Shown here: positions 1 through 11,391 of the stretch, in pieces
Layout: each line of letters begins with the position of its first letter
Numbering within the stretch: position 1 is the first letter of the stretch
Source: Epinephelus fuscoguttatus
Lineage: Eukaryota > Chordata > Actinopteri > Perciformes > Serranidae
NCBI RefSeq assembly: GCF_011397635.1
Contig: NC_064757.1
Coordinates: 27,910,339-27,974,338, forward strand
Reading direction: 5' to 3'
DNA length: 64,000 nt
Translations under genes and position numbers: made by a program
Notes under the pieces: model-generated
Database searches by the model: none
What the model saw: only the letters and a program-made list of their open reading frames with translations
Told to the model about the DNA's origin: nothing

Positions 1-377
1 CATTGTAAAGACAATAATGGAAAGTGAATGATGTCAAAACCATACTGCATGTACTGCAAGTAAAACACAAGTTCAGAAACTCTAATAAGATCAGTTATTC
101 ACACGGACATTTAAACAAATGAAAGCAGACTCTGTTAAGAGCGGCACATTACTTTTCTGCCACCCTAATTATGGTGTCTGTTATTCATATTTTTAATAAG
201 CCAAATCATACTCTTCTTTTTTTAATGCTGAGAAGGTCGTAAAGGAAGGATAGAGACAGACAGAGAAAGGGACAGAGGAAGATTAGGTTATTATTAGGGC
301 ATCTAAATAACCACAATTATCTAAAATACCAACAATTATTCTCAGAGAGCCATCTGCTCTGTGCCGACGGACTCAGC

Positions 378-420
<43 letters not shown>

Positions 421-1777
421 TATCGTGCTCTGTTAATATCAAAGCCTTAATAGACCACCTGGCTAACACTTTGCTGACTGAAAGCTCCGGTAAAATTCAC
501 CCTGCATAATCACCATTTAAGAGGTTCAAGAGATGAGACCAAGCAAAATTCGATTCTCCTCCATGAGTTCAGCCGCTGCATTTATCCACACATTTACACT
601 TCTCTTATCACAGAGCTTTATAACATCTACAGAAATGGACCAGAGGATGTTTTGCCTCCTCTCTTTTCTATATCCTGTCATAGTTTTTGTGATCTGCTCT
701 CCGGTCCAGCCGCCCATCCTCTCCCCCATACATTGAGCAGCACTCCTCTTTGTCCATTGTTGTCCTTCACTGGAAAGTTTCCAAGGTGCTGTCACCCCCT
801 CTGCAAGACAGAAAATCAGGAGACACATGGATGTACTTTTCTGAATCGTCGTCACGTGTCACGACAAGTACTGTTAAGGAAACAGACATGCTCAGATGAT
901 GGTGCCACTGCCTGGAAGCATTGTGATCTGGCGAATTACAGTGTCCACAAAAGCAATTACCATCTAGCTTTTTTTCTTCTTTCTCTTATCTGCCATCAGC
1001 TCCTCCTGTGCACCGTGACTCTGCCTCACGAGTCCCTCTGACAGTTGCCATTGAGGTAGGCAGCAACGCATTTCATTTCATATTTACGTCACGTGTGACA
1101 ACTGTGGCATCCAGTATGGAGAGTCACTATCAAAGCACCTGAAAATTTGGTTTCAAAACTAAAGTATTTCTCTGTAACATCAAAGCAGATCTAATCATTA
1201 TGTTCATATTAACAATGGAACAATCGACTGCGTTTATATAAAAGGCAGAAAGTTATGAACACACAGATAATTATCCCTCAGCTCTTTGAGTTAATTGTTT
1301 TGGTTTTACAGCACATAGCTTGACGGTTGCGTTCAGTCTCACTGTTCTCATAGCAACATCTAACTGCAGCTGTTTTAAGCAAAAAAGCACTCAAATCCTG
1401 CTGAACGCTACCTGCCCAGCACCACGCAAAAGACAGACAAAGTTTACAACCAAACCGAAACAGAGCTACAAGCAAGAGAGTGAAAATTGGATTCAGACCC
1501 TATTCAACAGATTGTTAGGAACACAACTCTACATAAATGATCCTGTGCTCCATATCTGCTGGATCCCACTTAAAACAGAAAAGCAACAAGAAAAACATGA
1601 GTACAGAAAAACTCCTGTGAAACTTCTCTAACTTCGCCAGGAAATGTTGTGTTCATGTCAGAACCCATAGCAAGAAACTTTTGATGACATAAAAAAAAAA
1701 AAATCTTATTTGGCAAAATTAGTTTTTATTGGTCAGGACGCTCGGATAAAAGGCTTTAAATCAAATTACACTGCACT
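1..1777. other. Gene-free stretch at left edge
   Basis: I see no convincing exon here on either strand. The open frames are short, lack family motifs and lack usable splice sites around them. A CA microsatellite lies at 381-418. By human gene order, depdc1b would be expected on this side of elovl7, but none of its exons could be recognised. The stretch is probably intergenic. Confidence 0.55.
381..418. repeat. (AC)n microsatellite
   Basis: An uninterrupted run of 19 AC dinucleotides, visible directly. It is a simple repeat, likely polymorphic, in gene-free DNA. Confidence 0.97.
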
Positions 1778-2194
1778 TTAAAGGGACAGCTCATCCTAAA
1801 ACCAAGATATATTTTCTCTTACTTGTTGAAGATATTAACAGCAGAGTTCCTTTGCGTCCCCTATTCCCCCCCATATGATAGTGGTGCTCAAGGCACCAAA
1901 AATGTACATTTGAAAAACTCAACAGCAATGTCTCTTTCCGGATATTATGACCTGGTTACTCAAGATAATCCACAGACCTTGTTGTGAGCAGTAAGTAACC
2001 AGGTCATGATTTCTGAAAAGAGACATTGCTGTTGGGTTTTTCAAATGCAGTGTGGTTTGGTGTGATGGTAGCGTCACTACAAGTAGCGACATTACTAACT
2101 TCACTACATTTCTCAGTAGGACATGTTCAGGTTCTAATATCCCTTAAAAAAAGTTTCAATTTAGGCCTGTTAGTTTTATTGTTGAGGTGAGGTG

Positions 2195-2633
2195 ACCTCA
2201 TAGGCCTCACGTGTGGTCATGAGCTCTGGGTAGTGACCAAAAGAATGAGATCGCAGATAGAAGCGTAGGCTCAGCCTTAGAGATAGGGTAAGGAGCTCAG
2301 ACATCTGGAGGGAGCTTGGAGTAGAGCCGCTGCTCCTTCGTGTCGCAAAGGGTCAGATGAGAAGGTTCGGGCATCTGTTCAGGATGCCTCTTAAGCGCCT
2401 CCCTTTAGAAGTGTTCGGGGCACGTCCCACTGGTAGGAGGCCCCGGGGCAGACCCAGACCCAGAACATGCTGGAGGGATTACGTATCTCATCTGGCCTGG
2501 GAACGCCTTGAGGTCCTTCAGGAGGAGCTGGACAGTGTTGCTGGGGAGAGGGACGTCTGGGATGCTTTGCTTGGCCTGCTGCCCCCGCGACTCAGCTCCA
2601 GATAAGCGGATGAAAATGGATGGATGGATGGAT
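2195..2633 (+). mobile_element. Rex3 LINE (RTE clade), 5'-truncated 3' end
   Basis: An open frame at 2357-2605 encodes the C-terminal end typical of teleost Rex3, including GRRPRGRPRPRTCWRDYVSH, AWERLEVLQEELDSVAGER and LLGLLPPR. It is followed by a short 3' UTR and a tandem GATG tail (about 2615-2633), as known for Rex3. The reverse-transcriptase core is missing, so the copy is 5'-truncated and dead. It lies inside the hAT-type element at 2048-4094. Confidence 0.85.
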
Positions 2634-3076
2634 TTTTATTGTTTATATTACTGTCTCTTATTTATCATGATTGTAGTGGCTGAAAATGTTTTTTGGAATG
2701 CTGTTTTTGAATTCCTAACATAGCCAGATAGCAGACTGACAGAGGCCAAGACAGAGAAATGCAGTAATTAGGAAGAGGAGAGACAGACAGACAGAGCGCA
2801 GTAGGTTGACTGATGATGTCATTCTATTGGAGGACATGTTCAAATGTTACAAAGTCTTCAAAACAAAAAAATAAAAGAGGAAAGTTTTAATTGAAGTGTG
2901 TTATTTTATAGTAACAGTTAAATTGAACATTTTTTGCTGCCAATTTGTTTGGCTTACAGTTTTTCTTATCCCTGAGATAACACTGATTTGACAAAGTAAA
3001 AAGCTTCTTCTGCCATCTTCTTGTAGCTTAGCCTGGTGATAGCTTCAATGTAGTGAAACTTTATTTTGATGTAAAG

Positions 3077-3891
3077 TAGGGTGACCATATTTTGATTTCC
3101 AAAAAAGAGGACACTCGGCCAGCCACGAAATAGCCCATTCAAATGATACTCGCAGTTTACTCAAAGATGCCTTATAATTTTAATATATTTAAAGTTTATA
3201 TGTATGGATAGAAAATTCAGTTATATTACAATATAATATCTCTCAAAGACAGAAATTCAGATAGGCCCCTATAGATAGGGGACACATACACACACTAGAG
3301 TGTGGCTACCCGATCCAAGCCCGATGGGTCCTGACAGGTCGTTCCGGGTTCGGTCAAAAATGTATAAATTGTATTCGGGCTCGGGTCAGATTCGGTCAGC
3401 TTTCAGTGAAAATGGAGTGTAAAAATAAATAAAATCCTATTGTCTGTCCTGTTTATTGCTTGGGGACTGTTATTTACGTGACAACACCTGAACATAACAC
3501 ACATAGACACACATTGGCTGTTTGTTTCTACCTCTCCCCTCTCTGGAAGTCTCGGACCTCCCGCCGCCCGCCTCCGCCTTGATTAAACGCTGAAAATAAA
3601 ATAAAAGAGGGAGACAAGTCTTCCTATTTTATCTTATTTTGTTATATTTCTACCTCTCCCCTCGCTGGAAGCCTTGGACCTCCCGCCGCCCGCTCCCATC
3701 TCAAACACAGAGGTCTCCCTCTCCGCGGAGCACCCACTACGCACGCCCGGCCTGTTAAATAGCCTGTAACCATAACAACTGTGTGACACAAACTCAGTGC
3801 TTTAGTCATTAAATAATGTCGGGCTCGGTTTGGTTTCGGACATAACAAAACAGAATGACTGTCGGGTTCGGACAGAAATATGCGGTCTGTG

Positions 3892-3933
<42 letters not shown>

Positions 3934-4028
3934 GGAAAACCGGACATTATCATCAATTTATAAACACCCCCTGGACGGGACGTGAAAAGTGGACATGTCC
4001 AGGCAAAAGAGGACGTTTGGTCAGCCTA
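3077..4028. mobile_element. Second hAT-type element, nested inside the first
   Basis: The ends are TAGGGTGACCA and the reverse complement of TGGTCAGCCTA. The flanking 8-mers are ATGTAAAG (3069-3076) and ATGTAGAG (4029-4036), matching at 7 of 8 positions, as expected for an old hAT target duplication. The interior holds a GGGTTCGG/CGGGCTCGG-rich segment (about 3299-3890) and a CA microsatellite. That segment may itself be a further insertion, because its two ends share GTGTGGC, but I could not fix its limits. No transposase frame is visible. Confidence 0.72.
3893..3932. repeat. (CA)n microsatellite
   Basis: About 20 uninterrupted CA units inside the nested hAT-type element, near its right end. 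Confidence 0.96.
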
Positions 4029-4294
4029 ATGTAGAGTAACACTGCTAGCTTAGCTCACTACATTTTTCCATACATTTTAGCTTGCCCAACACTGTTCAAA
4101 TGTATCGTTTTAGAGCTTTGAGCACCACATGCTGAGTGCCATCTAGTTTGATTATATTCAAGTCAATCATATCTCTATGGCTGATATCTCCAACACTCTG
4201 TGACTCGCACCAAAAACAATCTAGCCTGATAGATAGCTCTGCAAGTAAGAGCAAAAACATGTATTTTTGATCTGAGGGTGGACTGTCCCTTTAA

Positions 4295-5987
4295 CACTAC
4301 TGTCAGTGGTCCAATTATATTTCAAACGGATTATAATGCAGAAAAAAAGGTCACTGCACTGATACAATTAAATAATGTTTGTTTCCACTATGAGACCAAA
4401 TTGAGACTGACAGTTAGAACATATCTATGTAATTAATGGTTTGGTGTAAAGGAACAGTTTGCTGATCCAGATGTTATCTCACACATCAGAGGTCATTTTT
4501 GTTAGAAACAAGACAAGTCTCTAAAATATGGAGACAGCAGATGATGATCAGTCTGATTTTGCCACTTCTGTTGCTCCCCATTAAGAAAATCTAAAAAAAC
4601 GAAGAAAGGATTAAACGATGTTTCGAAGATCAAGACATTTTTAACTGATCGCATATCTTGTGGTGAGAGGCAGGAACAAACCCTGCTCACTGACTCACCT
4701 CATTTGTGTTATACGAATTTGCAGTGATGAGCTGTCTCACACATTCAGCCTGATAATGACCTTGTTATCCCACAGTTAAACCAGGGAAGGACCTGCGAGG
4801 GTGGCTTGGAGACAGACAGGGGTTGTTGGAACTCATCATGGTGGAGAGCGATCATCCATGCCCTCCGAGGCTTGGGCCGTCCTGCTGCCTGCTCTAATCT
4901 CTCCATTCAACCGGTTAGCTTCAGCGCTCACACACACACACACTCACACACACACACCACAGTACAGTCATGTATTGAAAGAAAACAGACTCTAAAATGA
5001 CTTCTGTAATTTGCAGTTGCATCTTACACTGACGTCAGCTTCTCTTTATGGATAAAAAGCTCTCATATTTGCCATCACACAGCTGAGTGTCATTCAGTAA
5101 TAAAGCTTGGGGGCTGTTGTTTGGTGGCGGTGTCATTATGTACCACTTAAGTGCAGAAGGACGCACTGATATCAAATAGACAGGTCACTGTGCTCTCCTG
5201 TTTGCTGGGTGTGATGTGATGGAGAGGGGGAGGCGTGGGTAGACAGAAAAAGAGCTGAATGTTTTCCTCAGTATAAGATATAAATTGTTCTATATCTAAA
5301 ATAAGTGTGTGTACATTGAACATTATGGAGGATATAGATTGCCTCTAAGATGTATTTACCCTGCTTTAAAGTTTTTCATGTTTGTCTAAAATTGCATGAA
5401 CAAAATGAGTGAACTATGTCGTGATTTGACTCTATGGGACATCAGCATGTTGTTCTTGAGCCAGTCACGTGTGGCTCTGGCTTTATGCTTGGGCTCATTG
5501 TCTGATGGAAAACATCTCCCAACATGCATTTAATTAGTTTCCATGATTTAACTCAGAATAAATTGCATGTATGTGCTTCTATACAGGTTGAGAAAATGCA
5601 TTTGATGTAATGGAAATCCTCACAACATTTGATAATATATGGTTGGTAGGAGAAAAACATACTCTGTTCCTAAAACAGTTAGGGGAAACCAGCTTTTTAC
5701 CCAACAACAGCAAAACAATTTACAGTTCATTATCCTGCAGATACAGTCAGTGTTTAGTGAGATTAAAATAATACATTCTGCCACATGACTAATACCAGAT
5801 TCGCCACACTTTGCCATTAATGTAAAAATAATTTTATCTTGTGCAGTGGTGTGTGGTGATCCGTCTCACACAGCAAACCGTCTTTAGTCTCAGTGTAGCA
5901 GCACCTCCTACTGGTGAAGATAGCTCATTACAGTCAGGTCTGAACAACAAATTTAACAGGAATGTCACAAAGCCATTGACTCTAGCA
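4295..5987. other. Gene-free intergenic stretch
   Basis: No exon, RNA gene or recognisable full element was found. A short CA-rich tract lies near 4929-4957. The open frames are short and unconvincing. Confidence 0.5.
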
Positions 5988-6180
5988 CAGGGATACTCAA
6001 CTTACTTTGCCCGGGGGCCACTTTTGCAAAATGACAGGAGGCCAGGGGCCAGTTGCAGCAGCCCCACACAGGTCAGGTGTCTGCAGGAACATTTCAAGGA
6101 TTGGAGGCTATTTAGATCAATGCTGGGGGTTCCCTGGGATCCTCCCTTGGCACTTTTTCTTTTAAACTAACAAGCTCTGT
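5988..6180 (+). mobile_element. hAT-like terminal fragment
   Basis: The segment starts with CAGGGATACTCAACTTACTT and continues with a GGGGGCCACTTTTGCAAAAT stretch, a common hAT terminal pattern in fish. I found no matching right terminus, so it is taken as a one-ended remnant. Family assignment rests on remembered consensus and is tentative. Confidence 0.45.
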
Positions 6181-6479
6181 TTTCATGCTTCTAGTGCACT
6201 CTTGCACTTTGCTTACATTCAAAATACAAAAGAAATTTCCAGTGTGAATTAATGTATTTTCACTGAATTAGAAAATGGTCGGCTGGCTACCCTGCACCCT
6301 CATGACACAATTTACGGCTGAAAGTTAAGTATTGTTTGAATTTCTTAAAACTGTACCATTAACTTGCTTTAACGTTACAATCTGGTAATTATTGAACTCG
6401 GCTCTAGGTTGCATTTTAAAAACTAATTTCTTGGGAAAACTTTTTTCCTTCTATCCACCTTGGGCATGGTAATCTGGAA

Positions 6480-6716
6480 AGACATCTAAAAAGTAGAAAC
6501 TTTCATATCCACTGATGAATTCAAGGCCATAATAAAGAATGGTGGTGATGAAAGCATGCTTGTTTATCTTGAGAGGCCACTGTGCTAAATAGCCGTTCTG
6601 TTTTTTGTGCATCGTGTTGTATTTTAATTTTGTTTTGCACAGCTGCTTTGGCCAAGCCTCTCCTGGAAAAGATTTTTGATCTTAATGGGACTTCCTGATA
6701 AATTAAAAAAAATTTA
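6480..6716 (+). mobile_element. L2-like LINE 3' end
   Basis: The segment reads as the last codons of a LINE ORF (a frame with STDEFKAIIK and LERPLC), then a 3' UTR with CAGCTGCTTTGGCCAAGCC and TCTTAATGGGACTTCCTG, then an A-rich end. The copy at 52320-52690 shares the same layout, including CTTGAGAGGCCACT. It lies just beyond the predicted polyadenylation site of elovl7 on the opposite strand. Confidence 0.7.
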
Positions 6717-6789
6717 ATACTCCACCATGTAATTTAGTCACATGCTCAAAAAAAAATCCACAATTCAAGGAACTTGAGAAGCAAAAGAT

Positions 6790-8091
6790 TTTTAAAGTAC
6801 ATTGATCATTTATTCTCATATAAATACATATAAAATACAATATAAACATGTCACATTATTTCTTACAATATTAACTTTTGGTGTAATAAGGGATCTGACA
6901 AGAACTTGAAAAAAAGAAGTTCACCCTCAGTTTTTCTGCATTGTGCATCTGTAAAGCTTTAGTGTTAACATGGGCTTGCACCTGAAAAAAAAAGGTGGAA
7001 CTTTTCCACATCAAGCTCGATCCTATGTCCTCAGTCACCACAGGAGTAGAGAGTTACATTCCCTTCAGTTTAAGATCATCATAACCTGATATAAAACTAC
7101 TCCACAGGCCTCAGTCCAAAGGCACTGTCTGCATCAGCTGCCTGTAGACCTCCTTAGCCACCCTTCGACACATGAGGCAAAATGCTAAAAAGCAGGCGAG
7201 CAAGGCTGCTTATGTTTCTGACTGGTGAATCCATGTAATTGCGCGTATCCTGTAATACAGTGTTATTTTGCAATAAGGAGTAAAACTCTAGCTCAACTTC
7301 TGGATCCTACAAGAGCCACAGTGATCGTTCACCGTTCCTCTCTGGCATCTCTGTCACATCGTCGCTTCATAGGGGAATAAACTGACGCGAAAGATCGCTC
7401 TTTTCACTGAATGTCCGCCATCAGCAGCAGTTGTGACTCAAACCATAGAGAAGTGGGCGTGCATAAGTATTCAAAACACCCTGTTCTGCGTGCATGTAAC
7501 AAAGACCTGAACAAACAGGACATGTGCAGCCTCAACACCATCTAAAAAATAAACCCAGAACGGTAAATGTAATTTTACGCCTGGTGAAATAAACAACTTT
7601 TCAGTGCACAACTTTAAAAGAAACTGGATTTCCTGAAAAGCTCTTCTGAGAAATTAGATCAAGCCACAAGAGTTAAAAACGATCTCATCATTAGAGGCTT
7701 TTTCCAGGAAGCCCAGTTTGATTGTATAACTGAGGGTGAAGCCCGACAGTCAGCGTGTATAATGGAGTTGATTTCGGACACTTGAAATTAAAAACTACAC
7801 TGTAGCAGAGAGGAGGGATATTTGGAAACTTACATAGCAGAACTTGGGCTTTACCTTCATTGTAAACAAAAAATATATATAATATAAAAAGATAAAACCC
7901 TTCAGCTTGAGTCAATAAACCTCTTAAATAAAGCTTTGGTCAAACTTTAAAGATTGTCTTTTGCGGTTGCAAGTAGAAAAACAGAAAACACAGTCCAGAC
8001 TAATTGGGGGGGAGGTTCAGCCGCAGAATGCCGTGGTTTGCTTACATAACTGAGGTCAACCCCGAAACCCCCTGACAAGCCGAGTCCTGCG
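6790..8091 (-). other. elovl7: Predicted elovl7 3' UTR
   Basis: This is the region downstream of the elovl7 stop codon on the minus strand. A canonical AATAAA lies at 6814-6809 (minus strand), which would place cleavage near 6790. No coding exon is seen in it. The extent is a prediction without transcript evidence. Confidence 0.5.
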
Positions 8092-10920
8092 TCACTCGTC
8101 TTTTTCATGACTGGCGTTTCCATTCATAACTCCGTTGCTGTGATGTTCCCATGTCTGATTCTGCAGTACTTTCGGGAGCCTCTTGCCTTTGGTGTAGGCG
8201 TGGTACCAGAAGTTGAGGAAGAGGAACAGGAAAATCACGCCGTACAAGCCGATGATGTAGATAAAGATGGGGAACTGGTAGGTGCAGTCCATGAAGAAAT
8301 ACTGGGAGATGTGGCTTGTTACCAAAACAAACTGGATCTGGGGAGCAACAAGGAAAGGAGGGGTTGATTCTGCTGTCAAGATTCCCACAGGATTTTAGAA
8401 GGGTACACTTGGACAATACAAAACATACAAATAAAAAAGGAGGACTGCTCAGACTGCTTTACATACCAGCTGAATGGTTGTCAGGTATTTCTTCCACCAC
8501 AGGTACTTCTGGTAGTTGGGGCCCAAAGCAGTCAGGCCATAGTATGAGTACATGATGACATGGACGACGCAATTCAGCAGGGCGTGAAATGTTCCCATCC
8601 CACCTGAAAACAAGGAATGTATCAATTTTATTAAAGTTAACTCAAACTACACAAAAAAACTAAAACTAGGTGTGGAAAAAAACACAACTTTAGTTATATG
8701 AAAACTAACTTTAAATAACTCAACAAACATCAGGAGGCAGTGGTAAAGTGTAATTAAAACTAAACTACTATTTTTATTTATTTATTTATTTAAAAAAAAA
8801 AAAAAAAAAAAAACCAAAACAAACAAACAAAAACAACACTCTGGACACTAAACTGAACTAAAAATAAAAATTGAAAAATCAGATAAGAGCCAAAAAACAC
8901 AAAAGCTACAATAACCCTGCAGGATGTCCGGGACAATATCACAATATGTAAAAAGAAATTAATATAGATGTCAAAACTGTTGCTGGCATATCCAAGAAAG
9001 ACGGAAGGAAATCCTACCTGCAGAAAACCGAACTCCGAACCACCAGGTGAAGGGCATGATCGAGTGATGGTAGACATGAAGAAATGTCACCTGGCTGTTT
9101 TTCTTTCTCAGCACAAAGAAGATCTGTTAAAAAACAAAAAGAAAAAAAAAGGAACGTTTATATGCATAATTAGCCAAGAAAAAAAAAAACACCCCACACT
9201 ACATGTACTGATTAAACAGTGATACATTTACTGTGAAATTCAATACAATCTAGAATCTACTGCAACACAATACACCAGGAAATGATAGTGATCTTTCAAC
9301 TTACCGTGTCCAACATTTCTATGAACTTTGAGAAGTAGTACAGCCAGCACGCTGCCGCCATCTAGAGGAGACAGAATAGAATATTTCAGTACTGATTGAA
9401 AAGAAAGAAAATAAATCAAGAGCTCTACCACATGTGCAATCAGATGCTGCAATTACATCCTGGTTATTAAAAGGAGTGGCTTACCCTCATAGCCTGGGGT
9501 GAATCAGAGTAGTCGACTAGGTCACAGTGAAAAGAGTATCCGGTTCCCCATCCTGACATCACAAACTGGAGAGAACAGAGCAGAGTGGTTAGTCACAAGT
9601 AACGCAATGAGGAATGAAATAACCAATTCATAAACACTTTAAAATGTTAAAATTAGTGGGGCGTCGGTGGCTTAGTAGATAGAGCAGGTGCCCCATGTAC
9701 AAGGCTGTTGCCGCAGCGGCCCAGGCTCAACTCCAGCGTGTGTCTCTGTGTGTCTCTCTCTCTCTCAAAGACAAAACTGCCCCCCCCAAAAAAATCTACG
9801 TTTTTTACGTTTTGTGCAGAGCTGTCTGAGGATGCAAAATGAATTTCGGTGTAAGCTGACAATAAAGTTGTATCATTAGACACTAAAGCAGCAGTGTGTC
9901 GGGGTAGTGTTCACAGTGACATTATTCCAATTGAAAAATAATTAAACAAATTATTAAAGCTGAGATAAATAAATTGGAAATGGCGTACAGCAATAAAATT
10001 GAGCACGTCTGGAAATATTTTATGGAACTGTTATCTCAGAATAGGAGTTCGAGAGGTGATGTCGAGAGAAATGGGGGAAATGGACGATGTTTAGCCAACA
10101 CAGACGAGATAAAAAGAACAAATTGTCAGTGTAATGTTTTTTCCCTTTGTATGTGATATTTCTGCAATGGAAATGCAATAAAAATAAAGTTTAAAAAAAA
10201 AGTTGAGTACATCTTGACGAGTAAGATGCAGCACAAAGTTGAAGTCATGTTAAAGTTATGCGGCTCTTAGGCAACGTGTGCAGAATACAGTGTGTGGCAA
10301 CAATGAGCCACACCTGCAGATCTGGTTTAACTTCACATCAGTAGTCAAGTTTGAAAAAAAAGGAGGGAAAAAAAAAAAAAAAGTATGAACGAGAGTATTG
10401 CCCAAGACTGCCAATGGCATGTGTCATGGCTCGGGGTTGGAGAACCAACTCCACTACGAGTCTGTGATACGCACTGCTGTGTCAAAACATTTCACTTCCT
10501 TGAATCTCATGTCAACTAATGGAAGCAAAAGAACAACATGACGCACCTCATAGATCATGTAGAGCGAGAGAGCCACCACGCTGAAGTTGTACACTATGAG
10601 AACTCCTCTGAGGTCGAAGGCCTTGCGGTTCTCCATTATCCGAGGGCCCAGCGACGTGACGAAGTAAATGTACGCTGCGATGATGAGGGTTTGGGGGAGA
10701 GGGGATGACATGAGGAGCCAGGTATCCGTCCGCTTGTCTGTTAACAGAAGAGTGTTGACAGGTTTGTGAGGAGGTGCAGATACAGAGAAGAGTGTATCAT
10801 GAGAACGTAGGAATATAAATTGACCAAGAAGTCACTTTGAATATTTAAAAACTTACCTGCATTTGAGATGAACTCATCATAAATGAGTGCAGCTGAAGAC
10901 TTTATTTCATAAAATTCCAT
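8092..10920 (-). CDS. elovl7: Very-long-chain fatty acid elongase 7 (elovl7), complete CDS in 7 exons
   Basis: This gene encodes the 3-ketoacyl-CoA synthase that condenses malonyl-CoA with long-chain acyl-CoA in the ER membrane. Coding exons, in gene order: 10857-10920 (ATG at 10920), 10547-10737, 9485-9565, 9305-9361, 9018-9123, 8467-8603, 8092-8337 (TGA). All junctions are GT/AG and in phase, giving 293 aa; human ELOVL7 is 281. ELOVL family marks are KFIEMLDT, the histidine box [13 protein letters not shown], and [15 protein letters not shown] followed by [21 protein letters not shown] and [13 protein letters not shown] match ELOVL7 rather than ELOVL1. Several hydrophobic segments fit a seven-pass ER protein. 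The C-terminus ends in HEKDE, at best a weak lysine retrieval signal. The ATG exon has an acceptor at 10947-10948, so the 5' UTR is spliced. Which teleost duplicate (a or b) this is cannot be decided here. Confidence 0.96.
9658..9760 (+). mobile_element. tRNA-derived SINE head
   Basis: The sequence GGCTTAGTAGATAGAGCAGG (9669-9688) resembles a pol III A box, and GGCTCAACTCC (9724-9734) a decayed B box. The spacing and the intervening CCCCATGTACAAGGCTGTTG are those of an abundant teleost tRNA-derived SINE. It lies in an elovl7 intron, antisense to the gene. It is not a working tRNA: the B box deviates from GGTTCGANTCC and no full cloverleaf forms. Confidence 0.75.
9960..10201 (+). mobile_element. 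LINE 3' end with poly(A), L1/Tx1-like
   Basis: A short 3'-terminal LINE piece with a weak open frame (9974-10156), then AATAAAAATAAAGTTT and a run of A (10192-10201). It lies in the large elovl7 intron, antisense to the gene. The clade is a guess from the tail, so this is only moderately supported. Confidence 0.4.
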
Positions 10921-11162
10921 TTTCAGACAGGGTCCTTGCTTTTTACCTAAAAAGAGGAAAGGCAAAGGTTAAGGAGGTCAGTTTGGACCGGACACGTGTT
11001 CACTGTCATTTTAATATAAAGCAGTTGGATATTTGTGTCCGACAGCAAAAAGGGTCTTTGTTCACTGAAACAGATGAACATATTTAAAAGCTGCTAAAGA
11101 CACTGAAAAGAAAGCACTGCATTCAGGTGATTTTGAATAGAAAAACCACAATAAACTTTCAC

Positions 11163-11391
11163 CTTCAGGAAGTATCAAGGTTAACTATTTCCTCCAGTTT
11201 TATTATGAGCTCCAACAGGAGGTGAGTCTCTTGCAAAAGTTCACTGAAACCGACAGCACGCTGCATAAACACCTCCACGTGCAACCGGTTTTTCATCTGA
11301 TTAAATCTGAACGCTTTTAGACTCTTGTAGTAGTTGGAGGCAAAAGAATGGCCATACTTTAAGAGCACGCTGCCATGGCTGAGAGACGGGA
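11163..11391 (-). other. Unexplained exon-like open frame in elovl7 intron 1
   Basis: On the minus strand, a 20-base T tract and GCCTTACAG form a strong acceptor at 11392. An open frame runs through to TGA at 11165-11167, and GTGAAAG at 11162 could be a donor. The peptide has an amphipathic, leucine-rich end (ELLQETHLLLELIIKLEEI). I do not recognise a family. The stop lies next to the donor, so it cannot be an internal coding exon in this frame. It could be an alternative 5' exon, a repeat piece or chance. Confidence 0.25.

Larger units (their letters stand above)
2048..4094. mobile_element. Non-autonomous hAT-type element inserted in the fold-back element
   Basis: The left end reads CAGTGTGG and the reverse complement of the right end reads CAGTGTTGGGC, the usual terminus of many teleost hAT elements. 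An identical 8-bp sequence, TTCAAATG, flanks both ends (2040-2047 and 4095-4102); 8 bp is the target-duplication length of hAT transposases. No transposase ORF is seen. A Rex3 LINE (2195-2633) and a second hAT-type element (3077-4028) lie inside it, and these account for most of its 2047-bp length. Confidence 0.8.
1782..4290. mobile_element. Fold-back miniature DNA element with TTAA flanks, split by insertions
   Basis: The outer ends are AGGGACAG at 1782 and CTGTCCCT at 4290, with TTAA directly outside each (1778-1781 and 4291-4294). This is the target duplication of TTAA-specific transposons such as piggyBac or Kolobok. The left arm (1782-1990) is repeated in inverted orientation as 1993-2047 plus 4103-4290, so the element is a hairpin. 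The right arm is cut by a 2-kb insertion (2048-4094). Without the insert the element is about 450 bp. A related, non-fold-back copy is at 14793-15211. No transposase is present. The superfamily is inferred from the TTAA only. Confidence 0.75.

Noticed and set aside
1-6700. Exons of depdc1b, the expected next gene
   Set aside because: No frame here looks like its DEP or RhoGAP domains.
9658-9760. A tRNA gene in an elovl7 intron
   Set aside because: It has A- and B-box-like words, but the B box is decayed and no cloverleaf forms; it matches a SINE head.
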